A DNA stretch of 64,000 bases, from positions 372,001-436,000 of the forward strand of contig NZ_PCQA01000003.1 in NCBI RefSeq assembly GCF_002979915.1, read 5' to 3'. This document shows, piece by piece, positions 35,293-44,342 of the stretch. The number at the start of each line of letters is the position of its first letter. Within the stretch, counting starts at the first letter, position 1. Position numbers and translations under genes: made by a program. The stretch is from Arthrobacter sp. MYb213 (GTDB taxonomy: Bacteria; Actinomycetota; Actinomycetes; Actinomycetales; Micrococcaceae). The notes below the pieces were generated by a model. That model was not told the DNA's origin. It made no database searches and saw nothing but the letters and a program-made list of their open reading frames with translations.

Positions 35293-35957
35293 AGCTGTAT
35301 TCCCTTCAAAATTTCGGAAGTAATGACACGGTCGGTGGTTCGGTCGCCGATACGTGCGTGGGGGCGTGGACCTGTAGAGGCCGCGGCAATAATCGCGATT
35401 TCCCCGGCATGTGGGGCATCAGGTAACGACATCTCTAAGGTTTGGTAATGGGTGCGGGTGGCCGCAGCCGTCTTATGCCACATAGGTATCCGCAATGATT
35501 CGCCTGGAACCCCACGCCCATCGACGAAGCAGATAATTGAGCTGCCTTCGAGCGCTTCGCGAAGCAAATTACCGAAGAACGGGGTGTGGATCAAGGCGCC
35601 GGCATGTTCTAATTCCCCGGCAGTTCCCACGATGGCTGCTTTCCCGAAGGCCTCAACATGTTTAGCTCCGCCTAAGGCATCGAGCAATCGGTCTGAGAGC
35701 ATTTTGGCCAGTAGCGGAGCAATAGCTTCGGTGCGTTCGGCTAAATCATGGGTGGTTGAGGTCCCTAACCAAGGGTTGGCGATGACGGCGGTGGCCGTAG
35801 CTCGGGTAATGCTTCCCAGCTCATCATGAGGGAGTTCTTCTACTGTGCACGTGATCTTGCGCAGGCCGCTGGCTGCGGCAATATCTGAGTAATCATTGAG
35901 CGTCGAGCGGGTGCTCAAATCGAGAAGTGGTGATGACTCGGCCAATTGGGTGTCCAT
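35289..35957 (-). CDS. AA_synth (amino acid synthesis) family protein, copy 1
   Basis: A 222-residue homologue of the next gene, with a longer N-terminus and the shared motifs VIANPWLG, EAFGKAAIVG, EHAGALIHT and LPDAPHAGE. I start at ATG 35957 (MDTQLAESS), preceded by AAAGGA. It is the first structural gene after gntR on the minus strand. The two copies are diverged enough to suggest an ancient duplication and a heteromeric complex. Confidence 0.75.
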   Translation of the reverse strand: MDTQLAESSPLLDLSTRSTLNDYSDIAAASGLRKITCTVEELPHDELGSITRATATAVIANPWLGTSTTHDLAERTEAIAPLLAKMLSDRLLDALGGAKHVEAFGKAAIVGTAGELEHAGALIHTPFFGNLLREALEGSSIICFVDGRGVPGESLRIPMWHKTAAATRTHYQTLEMSLPDAPHAGEIAIIAAASTGPRPHARIGDRTTDRVITSEILKGIQL

Positions 35958-35994
35958 CTGGTTATCCTTTACATGGCAATCTATGATTCGGGTC

Positions 35995-36690
35995 TTATCC
36001 CGGCTGTTCTTCGGCTTCCTTGAGGGCTGCCATGGCTGCTGATTGGCTTGACGCTGCAACATGTCGACGCATCACGAGCTCCGCAGCGAGCGGATCTTTG
36101 GAAGTGAGTGCTTCGATGATGGCTTGGTGCTCGCCAACCGAATTCTTCAGACGTCCAGGCAGACTTAGGGTCTGCGAGACAATCCGGTGATAGGCCAACT
36201 GGTTCATGAGTAGGTCGTAGTGTTCTGAGAGCTTTCTGTTGTCGGCTCCGGCGACTAAAGTGCTGTGGAATTCGTGGACCAGTTGTGAGTACAGTTCGGC
36301 GTCGCCGGAATCAACAGCTTGCTGACTGCGGGCAACGTTTTCCCTGAGCTGCTCTAATTCCGGCACAGGTCCTCGACGTGCCAAGAGTCCTGCAGCGAGC
36401 CCCTCGAATGATTCTTTCAACTCGAACATCTCGTGGATTTCGCGTTGTGTCGGCCGCCGGACAAACGTTCCGACCCTGGCTCGCACCTCAACGAGGCCTT
36501 CGCGTTCGAGCTGCTTCAAGGCTTCGCGAATCGGCGTGCGGCTGATATCGAATTCTTGAGCTAGCGCCGTTTCTGCCAGTAGATCGCCGGGCTGAACAGC
36601 CCCGCCAACAATCATTTGACGCAGTCGACTCAGCAGGGGTGGCTCTGGTTCGATACGAATCTTTGCTTCGGTAAGTGAACTCTCTTGCAT
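35995..36690 (-). CDS. GntR family regulator (FCD type)
   Basis: A 231-residue repressor-type protein. The winged helix-turn-helix covers about 20-85 (LAQEFDISRTPIREALKQLEREGLV) and the FCD ligand domain about 90-225 (metal-site pattern with HEFHSTLVAGADN). The operator CTTGCATACAAG contains its own ATG (36690-36688), so binding would block both transcription and the start codon. It is first in the minus-strand catabolic operon and divergent from the flavin-reductase gene, so it probably controls both. Confidence 0.9.
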   Translation of the reverse strand: MQESSLTEAKIRIEPEPPLLSRLRQMIVGGAVQPGDLLAETALAQEFDISRTPIREALKQLEREGLVEVRARVGTFVRRPTQREIHEMFELKESFEGLAAGLLARRGPVPELEQLRENVARSQQAVDSGDAELYSQLVHEFHSTLVAGADNRKLSEHYDLLMNQLAYHRIVSQTLSLPGRLKNSVGEHQAIIEALTSKDPLAAELVMRRHVAASSQSAAMAALKEAEEQPG

Positions 36691-36698
36691 ACAAGAAG
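36682..36698. promoter_or_regulatory. GntR operator overlapping gntR start
   Basis: CTTGCATACAAG is an inverted repeat and the reverse complement of the core at 36714-36727. The minus-strand ATG of gntR lies inside it, which suggests autoregulation. Confidence 0.65.
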
Positions 36699-36710
36699 AC
36701 TATCTCTAGA

Positions 36711-36730
36711 ATCTCTTGTATGCAAGAGAT
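36711..36730. promoter_or_regulatory. GntR operator in divergent promoter region
   Basis: ATCTCTTGTATGCAAGAGAT has 8-bp perfect arms around TATG. It shares TCTTGNATNCAAGA with the site at the gntR start. A weaker match, TGTATGCAA, overlaps the start of the plus-strand gene at 36808. Confidence 0.7.
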
Positions 36731-36772
36731 CACTAAGGAATTCAACAAATTTAAGACATTTTCAGAATTATG

Positions 36773-36800
36773 TTGACTACATCACAGACTTTGCTAGCAT
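36773..36800 (+). promoter_or_regulatory. Promoter of leaderless SnoaL-flavin reductase gene
   Basis: TTGACT (36773-36778) and TAGCAT (36795-36800) are 16 bases apart. The start site would fall at about 36807-36808, that is on the ATG itself, and no ribosome site is present, so the mRNA is probably leaderless. Confidence 0.55.
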
Positions 36801-36807
36801 TCCATGT

Positions 36808-37782
36808 ATGCAACAAATTGAAACTTCACTCCAGCAAGTCAAAGAATCTCTCGTGACCGCTTGGGAGGCCGCGTGGGATAGAGGCGAGGTTGATCGCCTC
36901 GACGAAATCTTCCACACGGATTTCAAGCGCATCAGTAATAAGTCTGGGAACGTCACGACCGCACAAGCTTTAAAGGAAGAGATCCTCTCCGTACGAGAGG
37001 CTTTCCCGGACCTGGTCACCACCGTCGATCACCTGCTGGTCGATGACGCAGCTGAGTCCATTGCTATTTTCTGGCGTACCAACGGAACCTTCACTAATGA
37101 CTTGCAAGGTGTTCCCGCCACCGGCAATAGCGTTGAGACCCGCGGCTCAAACTTATTGAAGGTGCAGGACGGAAAGATCCTCTCCGAGGAAGTGACCTGG
37201 GACCAAAGCGAACTTCTAGAAGATGTGGGCGTTCCATCGCTAAAGTCCGCCTTCGAACCTTCAAACGGTGGGGTTCTCGTAGATGACCTCAGCGGAATGC
37301 CAAATCTGGACGAGCTCAAGGGCTTCAATCGTCAATTCATTACCGGAGTTACGGTGGTGACTACGAAGGATGAAAACGGCAAACCACGTGGCCTCGCCGC
37401 CAACTCCTACGTTTCCATCTCTCTGGAGCCACCGTTGGTTTTGGTCTGTGTGCAGAAAACCACCAGCACCTACTCATCACTGTTCAAATCAACCCATCTG
37501 GGTATCAACATCATGAGCAATGAGCAGCGTCAAACCGTGGGCACTTTTGCTTCAAAGGGCGACGACAAATTCGCCGAGTTGCAGTGGCATGAAGGGCCCA
37601 ACGGGAGCCCGATGATCGATGGCTCGGCAGCCTCCATCGAGGCAGAGATCAAGGAGCGCTTCCAAGCCAAGACGCACACCGTGTTCATCGCCAAGGTGAA
37701 GCACTCGGAAGTCGCGCAGTTAGAGCCAATGGTCTACAAGGCCGGCCGGTTCTACGACGGTGCCAAATTATCGGCACTCTAA
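36808..37782 (+). CDS. SnoaL-like/NTF2 domain fused to flavin reductase
   Basis: A 324-residue fusion. Residues about 1-130 form a SnoaL-like NTF2 domain (VTAWEAAWDRGEVDRLDEIFHTDF at the start, IAIFWRTNGTF in the middle). Residues about 165-322 form an FMN reductase domain (FNRQFITGVTVVTT, GLAANSYVSISLEPPLVLVCV, GINIMSNEQ). It should supply reduced flavin to the luciferase-like oxygenase of the divergent operon. The N-terminal fusion is unusual for such reductases and could bind substrate or the partner. ATG 36808 (MQQIETSL) gives a leaderless start. Confidence 0.85.
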   Translation: MQQIETSLQQVKESLVTAWEAAWDRGEVDRLDEIFHTDFKRISNKSGNVTTAQALKEEILSVREAFPDLVTTVDHLLVDDAAESIAIFWRTNGTFTNDLQGVPATGNSVETRGSNLLKVQDGKILSEEVTWDQSELLEDVGVPSLKSAFEPSNGGVLVDDLSGMPNLDELKGFNRQFITGVTVVTTKDENGKPRGLAANSYVSISLEPPLVLVCVQKTTSTYSSLFKSTHLGINIMSNEQRQTVGTFASKGDDKFAELQWHEGPNGSPMIDGSAASIEAEIKERFQAKTHTVFIAKVKHSEVAQLEPMVYKAGRFYDGAKLSAL

Positions 37783-37825
37783 AGCCAGACGGCTCCGGCC
37801 CCCATATCAACGAAGTGTGAGCAAC

Positions 37826-39484
37826 ATGAAAACCGAAAGTAACAACCCGCAGGAGCATGGCCCCCGAGGCGGTTCTACGCTAACGGGAGGCAAACTGCGC
37901 CGAGCCAAAAACGCGGAGGAATCGAAGAAGGTCTACCGGAGACTATACGGGCCAAGCAGCGTCCTGTTTCTCTCGTTGGCTCTGGTTGTTGTATTCGTTC
38001 TTTGGGCGGCGCTTGCACCAGAACAGCTCAACACAATGATGTCCGGAGCCGCATCGTGGTCTGCCGAATATATCGGTTGGAGCTATTTGCTAGTCACGTT
38101 GGGGTGCATCATGCTCCTGCTCTACTTAGCCTTCTCGCGCTACGGTGGCATCAGGCTTGGTAAGGATGCAGATCGGCCGGAATTCTCCACTTGGGCGTGG
38201 ATTGCCATGATTCTCGGCGCCGTCATGGGCATCGGGTTGATCAGTTATGGGGCGGCCGAGCCTATGAGCCACTTCATGAGCCCTCCGCATGGACGAGCTG
38301 ATCCCGAGACTATGGATGCAGCGGTGGTTGCGTTGCAGTTCTCCTACTTCGACTGGGGTCCAAATGCTTGGGCACTGTTTGGGGTATTTGGTTTGGCGAT
38401 AGCCTATTCAACGCACCGTCGAGGAAACTCAGGTCTGGTATCGGTGATGCTTCGCCCAATCCTAGGCAAGTCCATGGATGGCATCCTGGGCAAGATTATT
38501 GACGTGTTCACCGTTCTTGCCACGCTTTTTGGTACCACCACATCGTTGGGACTTGGCGCCTCGCAGATCGCCGAGGGAATCAACAGTTTGTTCGGCATTC
38601 CGACCGACCTTTTCGTCAAGGTCGTGATCATTGCCGGAGTGACCATTATTTTCACGCTGTCGGCCCTCTCAGGCATTGGTAAGGGCATTAAATGGCTGAG
38701 CCAAGGCACCATGATCGGTGCGGCACTCATTGGGGTGTTCGTCTTGGTGTCGGGACCAACTGGATTTATCAGCAACCTGTACTTCCGTTCAATGGGTCAG
38801 TTCATTGCAGAATTCCCCGCCGTCGCGCTGTTGACGCCATCAGGTGCAGAAGACCTGCAGTGGATGCAATGGTGGACCTACTTCATGATGGCCTGGTGGC
38901 TAAGTTGGGGCGCATTCGTTGGTATCTTCTTGGCACGCATTTCCAAGGGACGTACGATTCGTGAATTTGTGGTTGCCGTGATGGGCGTTCCTTCGCTCGT
39001 GTTTAGTATCTGGTTTGGCATCTTCGGAGGCACCGCGATCCACCAAGAAATGAACTTGTCGTCCGGTATCGGCGACGCGACGCTCGCCGATACCAACAGC
39101 ACCTTCTTCGCGATGCTCGCAGAATTACCGATGCCTGCGGTGACTTCCGCCTTCACCGTGATACTCGTAGTGCTCTTCTTCATCACGGGGGCGGACTCGA
39201 ATACTTATGTATTGGGTACTTTGACCTCCGGGGGAAATATGTATCCGAAGCGTCCAATCCTGACCGTATGGGGACTGCTCACCGGCATTTGCGCCATCGT
39301 ACTGTTAGTTGTTGGTGGACTTGAAGCTTTGCAACAGGCGGCAATTCTTTCAGCGGTACCTTTCACCGTGATAGTTACCTTGCTGGGAATGTCACTTATC
39401 AAAGAACTACGTAGCGATTCGCGGTTGCCAATGATGATCGTGGAGACCACCGAAGTCGAGCACGAGAAACAACAGATTACCTAG
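37826..39484 (+). CDS. BCCT family betaine/carnitine/choline transporter
   Basis: A 552-residue permease with about twelve helices and an N-terminal hydrophilic tail. GLISYGAAEPMSHFM is the conserved early BCCT stretch and MAWWLSWGAFVGIFLARISKGRT contains the Trp-rich substrate-site region. BCCT proteins carry compounds with a quaternary ammonium group. Its placement after the flavin reductase points to a betaine-like substrate for the pathway, for example trigonelline, homarine or another N-methylated heterocycle. ATG 37826 is chosen by family length; the ribosome site is weak. Confidence 0.9.
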   Translation: MKTESNNPQEHGPRGGSTLTGGKLRRAKNAEESKKVYRRLYGPSSVLFLSLALVVVFVLWAALAPEQLNTMMSGAASWSAEYIGWSYLLVTLGCIMLLLYLAFSRYGGIRLGKDADRPEFSTWAWIAMILGAVMGIGLISYGAAEPMSHFMSPPHGRADPETMDAAVVALQFSYFDWGPNAWALFGVFGLAIAYSTHRRGNSGLVSVMLRPILGKSMDGILGKIIDVFTVLATLFGTTTSLGLGASQIAEGINSLFGIPTDLFVKVVIIAGVTIIFTLSALSGIGKGIKWLSQGTMIGAALIGVFVLVSGPTGFISNLYFRSMGQFIAEFPAVALLTPSGAEDLQWMQWWTYFMMAWWLSWGAFVGIFLARISKGRTIREFVVAVMGVPSLVFSIWFGIFGGTAIHQEMNLSSGIGDATLADTNSTFFAMLAELPMPAVTSAFTVILVVLFFITGADSNTYVLGTLTSGGNMYPKRPILTVWGLLTGICAIVLLVVGGLEALQQAAILSAVPFTVIVTLLGMSLIKELRSDSRLPMMIVETTEVEHEKQQIT

Positions 39485-39512
39485 ACTACAAGTACGCACG
39501 AAGCGTTAGAGG

Positions 39513-39548
39513 CAGGCTCCCCGTTGGCGAAAGCGAACGGGGAGCCTG
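39513..39548 (+). terminator. Terminator after BCCT gene
   Basis: CAGGCTCCCCGTT pairs perfectly with AACGGGGAGCCTG around 10 bases, 29 bases after the stop. No strong T-run. Confidence 0.75.
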
Positions 39549-39929
39549 AATCTGTTAACGCCTTGTGTTGCTCGGTCTCTTCCGACGGCCGGTTTTCCTG
39601 CAAGTTGCTCAGCAATATCTGAAACAGCATACGTACTGAGCAGTTCTCCATCCCTTGCCCGGGACGCCACATAGAAGTAAACATTTGCCGACACTTGGAA
39701 GCAACAAAGTGAGACTGCAACGCGTCCAAGTATCGCCTACGTATTCCGTCGCTGAATGCCTTGATTGGAGCAGTGACTTTAGAGCTACCTGTGGGTCTAA
39801 GATTTTCCTAGCCACTTCGCATCTTTGATGTTTAGAATTGCCAAAAATGGGTGGTGGTGCGTCAGCTACCCAATAGCTAGGTCAAGAAGTACACACCAGA
39901 TGGTTTCGTCACCGCGAGAATGCGAGTTA
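39549..39929. other. Intergenic region
   Basis: About 380 bases. Short minus-strand frames are open here (up to about 80 codons) but show no family pattern and lack a good ribosome site. I see only the promoter region of the following operon. Confidence 0.4.
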
Positions 39930-40928
39930 ATGAACATGGATAGTGTCGGCACATTAGAGCCTTTCAATTCTCCTACCGTGCGCCTAGAGAGACTTTTTGA
40001 TGCACCTGAGATCCAGGTGTTTGCAAAACTTGATTCTCTGCAGCTTTCGGGCAGCACTAAGGAACGCACCGCGGGAAGTCTGGTGAATGCTTTCATTAGC
40101 TCAGGCCAGCTAAAAGCCGGCGGAATGGTCATTGAATCAACCTCAGGGAATTTAGGTATCGCCTTAGCCAGGCAGTGCGTGGTGCGCGGCATTAAATTTG
40201 TGGCGGTAGTAGATGAAAATGCGAACAAGTCTGCCGTAGATATCATGCGTGCCTACGGAGCACACGTAGAACTTGTGTTGGATCCTGCGGACGGTAATAA
40301 GCTGGCAGCTAGACGCCGTAAAGTCCAGCAACTGTTGGCTGAGAATCCGGGCGCCGTCACCACCAATCAATACGGTTCACCGCACAATCCTGCAGCACAT
40401 TTTTCCTCCACGATGCCAGAGATCATGGAAGCGTTAGATGGACGCTTAGACATGCTGTTTGTCGCCACCAGTACTACCGGGACCATTCTGGGGTGCCAGA
40501 ACTACGTGCGTGATCACGGGCTGGCAACGAAGCTCATTGCCGTGGACGCTATGGGCTCGGTGCTCTTCGGTGGAGAATCAGGGAATCGGCGTTTGCCGGG
40601 TCTAGGCGCGGGAATTGTTCCGGAGCTTTCGTTACAGGCTGAGCCAGATAGGGTGTTCCGAATCCCTGAAATCGACATGGTGCACGGCTGCCGGAAGCTC
40701 GCGCGCAGTGAGGGAATTCTTGCTGGTGCTTCTACCGGAGCAATCGTCGCGGCCATGGGACAGATGCTGCCTGAAATACCTAGCGGCTCACGCATTGCCT
40801 TCCTGGTCCATGACTCGGGAGTGCCGTACCTGCATAGTGTCTATAACGAAGAGTGGGTTCGTGAGAACTTAGGTGAAGAACCCGAAGCATTCGGCGATGC
40901 ATTGTTGGAAGATCAAGCGGCACAATGA
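39930..40928 (+). CDS. PLP-dependent cysteine-synthase-fold enzyme (SbnA/Y4xP-like)
   Basis: Fold-type II PLP enzyme of about 332 residues. The PLP Lys is in SGSTKERTA (near 46), the substrate loop is STSGNLG (near 73) and the phosphate loop is AGASTGA (near 263). It resembles SbnA, which joins O-phosphoserine and glutamate on the way to 2,3-diaminopropionate, and the rhizobial Y4xP protein. It is the first gene of a tightly overlapping three-gene operon, so it probably makes a diamino acid or imino-linked precursor. The start is uncertain among ATG 39900, 39930 and 39936. Confidence 0.82.
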   Translation: MNMDSVGTLEPFNSPTVRLERLFDAPEIQVFAKLDSLQLSGSTKERTAGSLVNAFISSGQLKAGGMVIESTSGNLGIALARQCVVRGIKFVAVVDENANKSAVDIMRAYGAHVELVLDPADGNKLAARRRKVQQLLAENPGAVTTNQYGSPHNPAAHFSSTMPEIMEALDGRLDMLFVATSTTGTILGCQNYVRDHGLATKLIAVDAMGSVLFGGESGNRRLPGLGAGIVPELSLQAEPDRVFRIPEIDMVHGCRKLARSEGILAGASTGAIVAAMGQMLPEIPSGSRIAFLVHDSGVPYLHSVYNEEWVRENLGEEPEAFGDALLEDQAAQ

Positions 40929-42550
40929 CACGGATCGCGATGATTGGTGGCGGTCCCAAGTGCTTGTTCGCGTTGCTTGAACTCAATGATTGCTTAGACG
41001 CGGGGGATGGACCGGTACACGTTGATGTTTATGACCCGTATCCGCCTGGCGCCGGAAGAGTATGGAATACCGGTCAACCCAGAGAACTTAGGCTGAACGT
41101 CAATCCACGTATTATCGATGCCTCTTCCACCCTGTGCACTCAGACTTTCAACCAGTGGCGAGCCACCAAGGATGCACACGCTGAGAATGATACTTTTCCG
41201 GCTCGTGCGTTAGTTGGGGAGTACTTGAATGAGCAGTTCCAGAGGCTCGTAGAACAGGGCGCACTGCAGGTAACCCATCGCGCTAACGCCGTGACGTCGC
41301 TAGTACGCCGCGGGCCACAGTGGGAAGTATCGACTCAGCTCGAATCAAAACTCTATGACGAAGTAGTTATCAGCACCGGGCATGGGTTGGCTGGATATCA
41401 ACTGGCGAGCACTGAGCATGGAACTCTGAGCGCGGCGGAGCTGACTGTCGAGCGGACCGAAGGACTTATCCCTGCGGTGCCTGCTGGAAGCCAAGTACTG
41501 GTGCGCGGAGCTGCATTGACCGCTTATGACGTGGTGCTGACGCTGACCGAGGGGCGCGGCGGAAGGTGGGAGCAAATAACCGAGGACGGTTTGAGCGCCC
41601 TACGGTATTTGCCTCGTGGCGAAGAGCCCTCGCGAATCATTTTGACCTCACGAAGCAACATTTCTTTGAGTCCAAAACCGCTCAATGTTCCGCAAGAAGT
41701 ACGGGATGTTCTCGATACCTACCGTGAACCGATACGGAGGTGGGGAAGCGCTCGTAAAGATGCCGGCCGAGTTAACGGGCAGACGGTAACTTCTGAATTC
41801 GACGGACTGTGGAGCATCCTGCTTGCCTGTGCAGTGCAATGCACTGGCCTTGTTGGAGTACCTGCCAACGAAGCAACTTTGTGGAGCACTGTTCTTGCGG
41901 GGATATCTGAAGAAATGAAAGCCAAAGAATCACCGGCAGCGCAGCTTCGCACAAGCCTGCGCGCCAACCACGGATTGGACACTTACAGCCACGAGTGGGT
42001 GTGGGGTGTCGTATGGGCAGGTCTCTATCCGCAGATTGTGGATGCGTTGTCGAGGATTAGCTGGGCTGCCTCTGAGCGCAAACAATTCAGGATCATCGCG
42101 GCCAACCTAGAACGTATGGCCTTCGGCCCTCCTGAACTTACGGCGCTCAAACTGTTGGCGCTCTACGATGCCGGAATACTGAGCCACGAGCCACTGGGAC
42201 AAACTCACCAATTGGCAGATGTCGTAACCATCAATGCGGTCACTGCACCTGCTGGAGTTCTTATAGAACCTGACGGAAAACCTGCAAACGAAATGATCCG
42301 TGACTTGCTGACCGCCGGTGAAGTGCTTGTTAGGTCTGGAGAACGTGGATTATTGACCGATACGGACGGCACCTGCCTGAATGTGCGCGGCGAACGCAAC
42401 GAATCTCTAACAGCACTTGGCCGGCCCACCGAAGACCCAACCTTGGGCCATGACACCTTAAATCGAAACCTGCACCCGGAATTCCAGGAATGGGCCAAAC
42501 GTATAAAGCGGCTAGTAGCCGCGCCAAGCCAGAAAGTAGCAGCTAATTGA
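40925..42550 (+). CDS. FAD/NAD(P)-binding protein (FAD-NAD(P)-binding domain)
   Basis: A 541-residue protein with an N-terminal dinucleotide fold (MIGGGPKCLFALLEL, then VDVYDPYPPGAGRVWNTGQP). A second glycine-rich region VLVRGAALTAYDVVLTL lies near 190. It resembles the FAD-NAD(P)_binding group of single-component oxidases/hydroxylases. It may dehydrogenate the conjugate made by the SbnA-like enzyme. Its ATG overlaps the upstream stop (ATGA). The biochemical role is unknown. Confidence 0.75.
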   Translation: MTRIAMIGGGPKCLFALLELNDCLDAGDGPVHVDVYDPYPPGAGRVWNTGQPRELRLNVNPRIIDASSTLCTQTFNQWRATKDAHAENDTFPARALVGEYLNEQFQRLVEQGALQVTHRANAVTSLVRRGPQWEVSTQLESKLYDEVVISTGHGLAGYQLASTEHGTLSAAELTVERTEGLIPAVPAGSQVLVRGAALTAYDVVLTLTEGRGGRWEQITEDGLSALRYLPRGEEPSRIILTSRSNISLSPKPLNVPQEVRDVLDTYREPIRRWGSARKDAGRVNGQTVTSEFDGLWSILLACAVQCTGLVGVPANEATLWSTVLAGISEEMKAKESPAAQLRTSLRANHGLDTYSHEWVWGVVWAGLYPQIVDALSRISWAASERKQFRIIAANLERMAFGPPELTALKLLALYDAGILSHEPLGQTHQLADVVTINAVTAPAGVLIEPDGKPANEMIRDLLTAGEVLVRSGERGLLTDTDGTCLNVRGERNESLTALGRPTEDPTLGHDTLNRNLHPEFQEWAKRIKRLVAAPSQKVAAN

Positions 42551-43959
42551 TGCCACCGCTGATGCACGGAACCGTTCCACTCACAGCACGCCTCGAACCA
42601 TGGATGGAACGGTTAGTTGGTGATCCAGTACTCTGCCAAGAACTAATCGAAGAACATGGCTCCCCGCTAAACCTTCATGACTTCTCACCCATGAGCAGGA
42701 ACATTGCTGAGCTAAGAGATGCCGCGGCTGCACATGAGGTCGACTTCCAGATCTATCTGGCCCGTAAAGCCAACAAGACACTTGGTGCCATTGACCAAGC
42801 CATAGCTGAGGGCTGCGGAATAGACGTAGCCAGTTTTAATGAACTGGACCAGTGCCTCAAACGCGGAGTGCCAGGAGACCGCTTGATCGTTACCGCCGCG
42901 GTCAAATCTCTTGCCTTACTGCGCCTTGCCGTAGACCATGGTGTGGTGCTGAGCTTAGACAACGTGGACGAGGCTCTAGATCTTCAAGAGATTGCTGCAG
43001 AAACTGGTAAGCGCGTCTCCATTGCCTTAAGACTGGCCTCGTCAAACAAATCAATTGCACCTACCCGCTTCGGAATGCGTGCTGAGCAGTGGCTTAGCTT
43101 CCTGGAAGAAACAGATCTTTCAGAGACTTTGGAAGTATCTGGGATCCACTTCCACCTCAACGGATACAGTGCAGAGCAACGTGCAATAGTTCTCCGCGAA
43201 TCATTAGAACTCATTGATGCACTCCGGGAACGTAGCCACAAACCAGAATTCGTAGACATAGGCGGAGGAATTCCCATGTCCTATCTAGATGATGCGCAGC
43301 AGTGGACTGACTTCTGGCAAGCGCTCGCCGAACTTCCAGAAGGCGATGAATCCCTAACCTGGAAGTCTGATCGGTTGGGAGCTACCGGAGCGACACCTAG
43401 CGGTGCCGTATATCCGTACCATCAGAAGCTGATCCGTGGTGAGTGGCTTGGCAAGGTTCTTGAGAGCACTGCAGACGGTGAAGAGCAGACGGTCGCCACG
43501 ATGCTCAAAGAACGTGGCGTTCAACTGCGCTGTGAACCAGGAAGATCGCTTCTGGATGGTTGCGGGCTGACTCTAGCGGAAGTCGCATTCACTAAGACGC
43601 GTAGCGACGGTCTCCCACTGGTGGGACTGCATATGAATAGAACTCAGTGCCGGTCAACTTCTGCTGACTACTTGCTGGACCCGATTCTGATCCACTCGCA
43701 GAGGTCACGGGGCGAACGCAAGGAAAGTAGTGCTTTCTTGGTGGGTGCATATTGCATTGAAGAGGAACTGATCCTACGCCGCCACTTTGAATTTCCTGGT
43801 GGAGTGACCAAGGGGGATCTCGTAGCGTTCCCAAACACCGGCGGTTATCTCATGCATATTATCGAAAGCGCTTCGCATCAGCTGCCCCTAGCCAACAACC
43901 TTCGGCGCGGTGGCCAGAGGTGGGTTCGAGACGATATCGACTCGATGATTCTGAGCTGA
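42550..43959 (+). CDS. Y4yA family PLP-dependent decarboxylase
   Basis: Fold-type III PLP enzyme (alanine-racemase/diaminopimelate decarboxylase barrel) of 469 residues. The PLP Lys lies in YLARKANKT (near 76), the phosphate loop in FVDIGGGIP, and the C-terminal Cys in GRSLLDGCG. It resembles rhizobial Y4yA. ATG 42550 overlaps the previous stop by one base (TGATG). With the SbnA-like and FAD proteins it would form a small biosynthetic route ending in decarboxylation of an amino acid or conjugate; product unknown. Confidence 0.82.
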   Translation: MPPLMHGTVPLTARLEPWMERLVGDPVLCQELIEEHGSPLNLHDFSPMSRNIAELRDAAAAHEVDFQIYLARKANKTLGAIDQAIAEGCGIDVASFNELDQCLKRGVPGDRLIVTAAVKSLALLRLAVDHGVVLSLDNVDEALDLQEIAAETGKRVSIALRLASSNKSIAPTRFGMRAEQWLSFLEETDLSETLEVSGIHFHLNGYSAEQRAIVLRESLELIDALRERSHKPEFVDIGGGIPMSYLDDAQQWTDFWQALAELPEGDESLTWKSDRLGATGATPSGAVYPYHQKLIRGEWLGKVLESTADGEEQTVATMLKERGVQLRCEPGRSLLDGCGLTLAEVAFTKTRSDGLPLVGLHMNRTQCRSTSADYLLDPILIHSQRSRGERKESSAFLVGAYCIEEELILRRHFEFPGGVTKGDLVAFPNTGGYLMHIIESASHQLPLANNLRRGGQRWVRDDIDSMILS

Positions 43960-44342
43960 ATATTCTGCGCTGGAATTCCCACACGGTCGGGGGACCCAGC
44001 CAAATGGTTGGGCTAGGCGACTGCATGGCGCTGTCGGTGTGGGGGAGCCAGCACTCGCCAGACCGCTGGAAAGCAGGTGTGGCAGCGTCCTTGCCTCGTC
44101 TACGCAGTTGGAGCGGGATCGCCACAGAGTCGACTGGTCAGTTGCTCATGCCGGCGGACCCGCCTGTTTCACGCGGGCCACGGACCTAGTCAGGTAGTAC
44201 CCCGGTCAGCGCACATCACGACTGCCCGGTTGCCCGCGCGCTGCATACTCCCGCTGCGGGTGAACATGACATGGGCAGTCCTCTGGGGTCTGCAATTCCC
44301 TGATGTGGGACTTTGGAGCTGGCTTGCCGGCAGCGATTGGGG
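43960..44342. other. Intergenic region at composition change
   Basis: About 380 bases in which base composition rises toward the G+C-rich block that follows. A weak stem (about 43993-44010) could end the Y4yA operon. No gene is recognisable. Confidence 0.4.
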
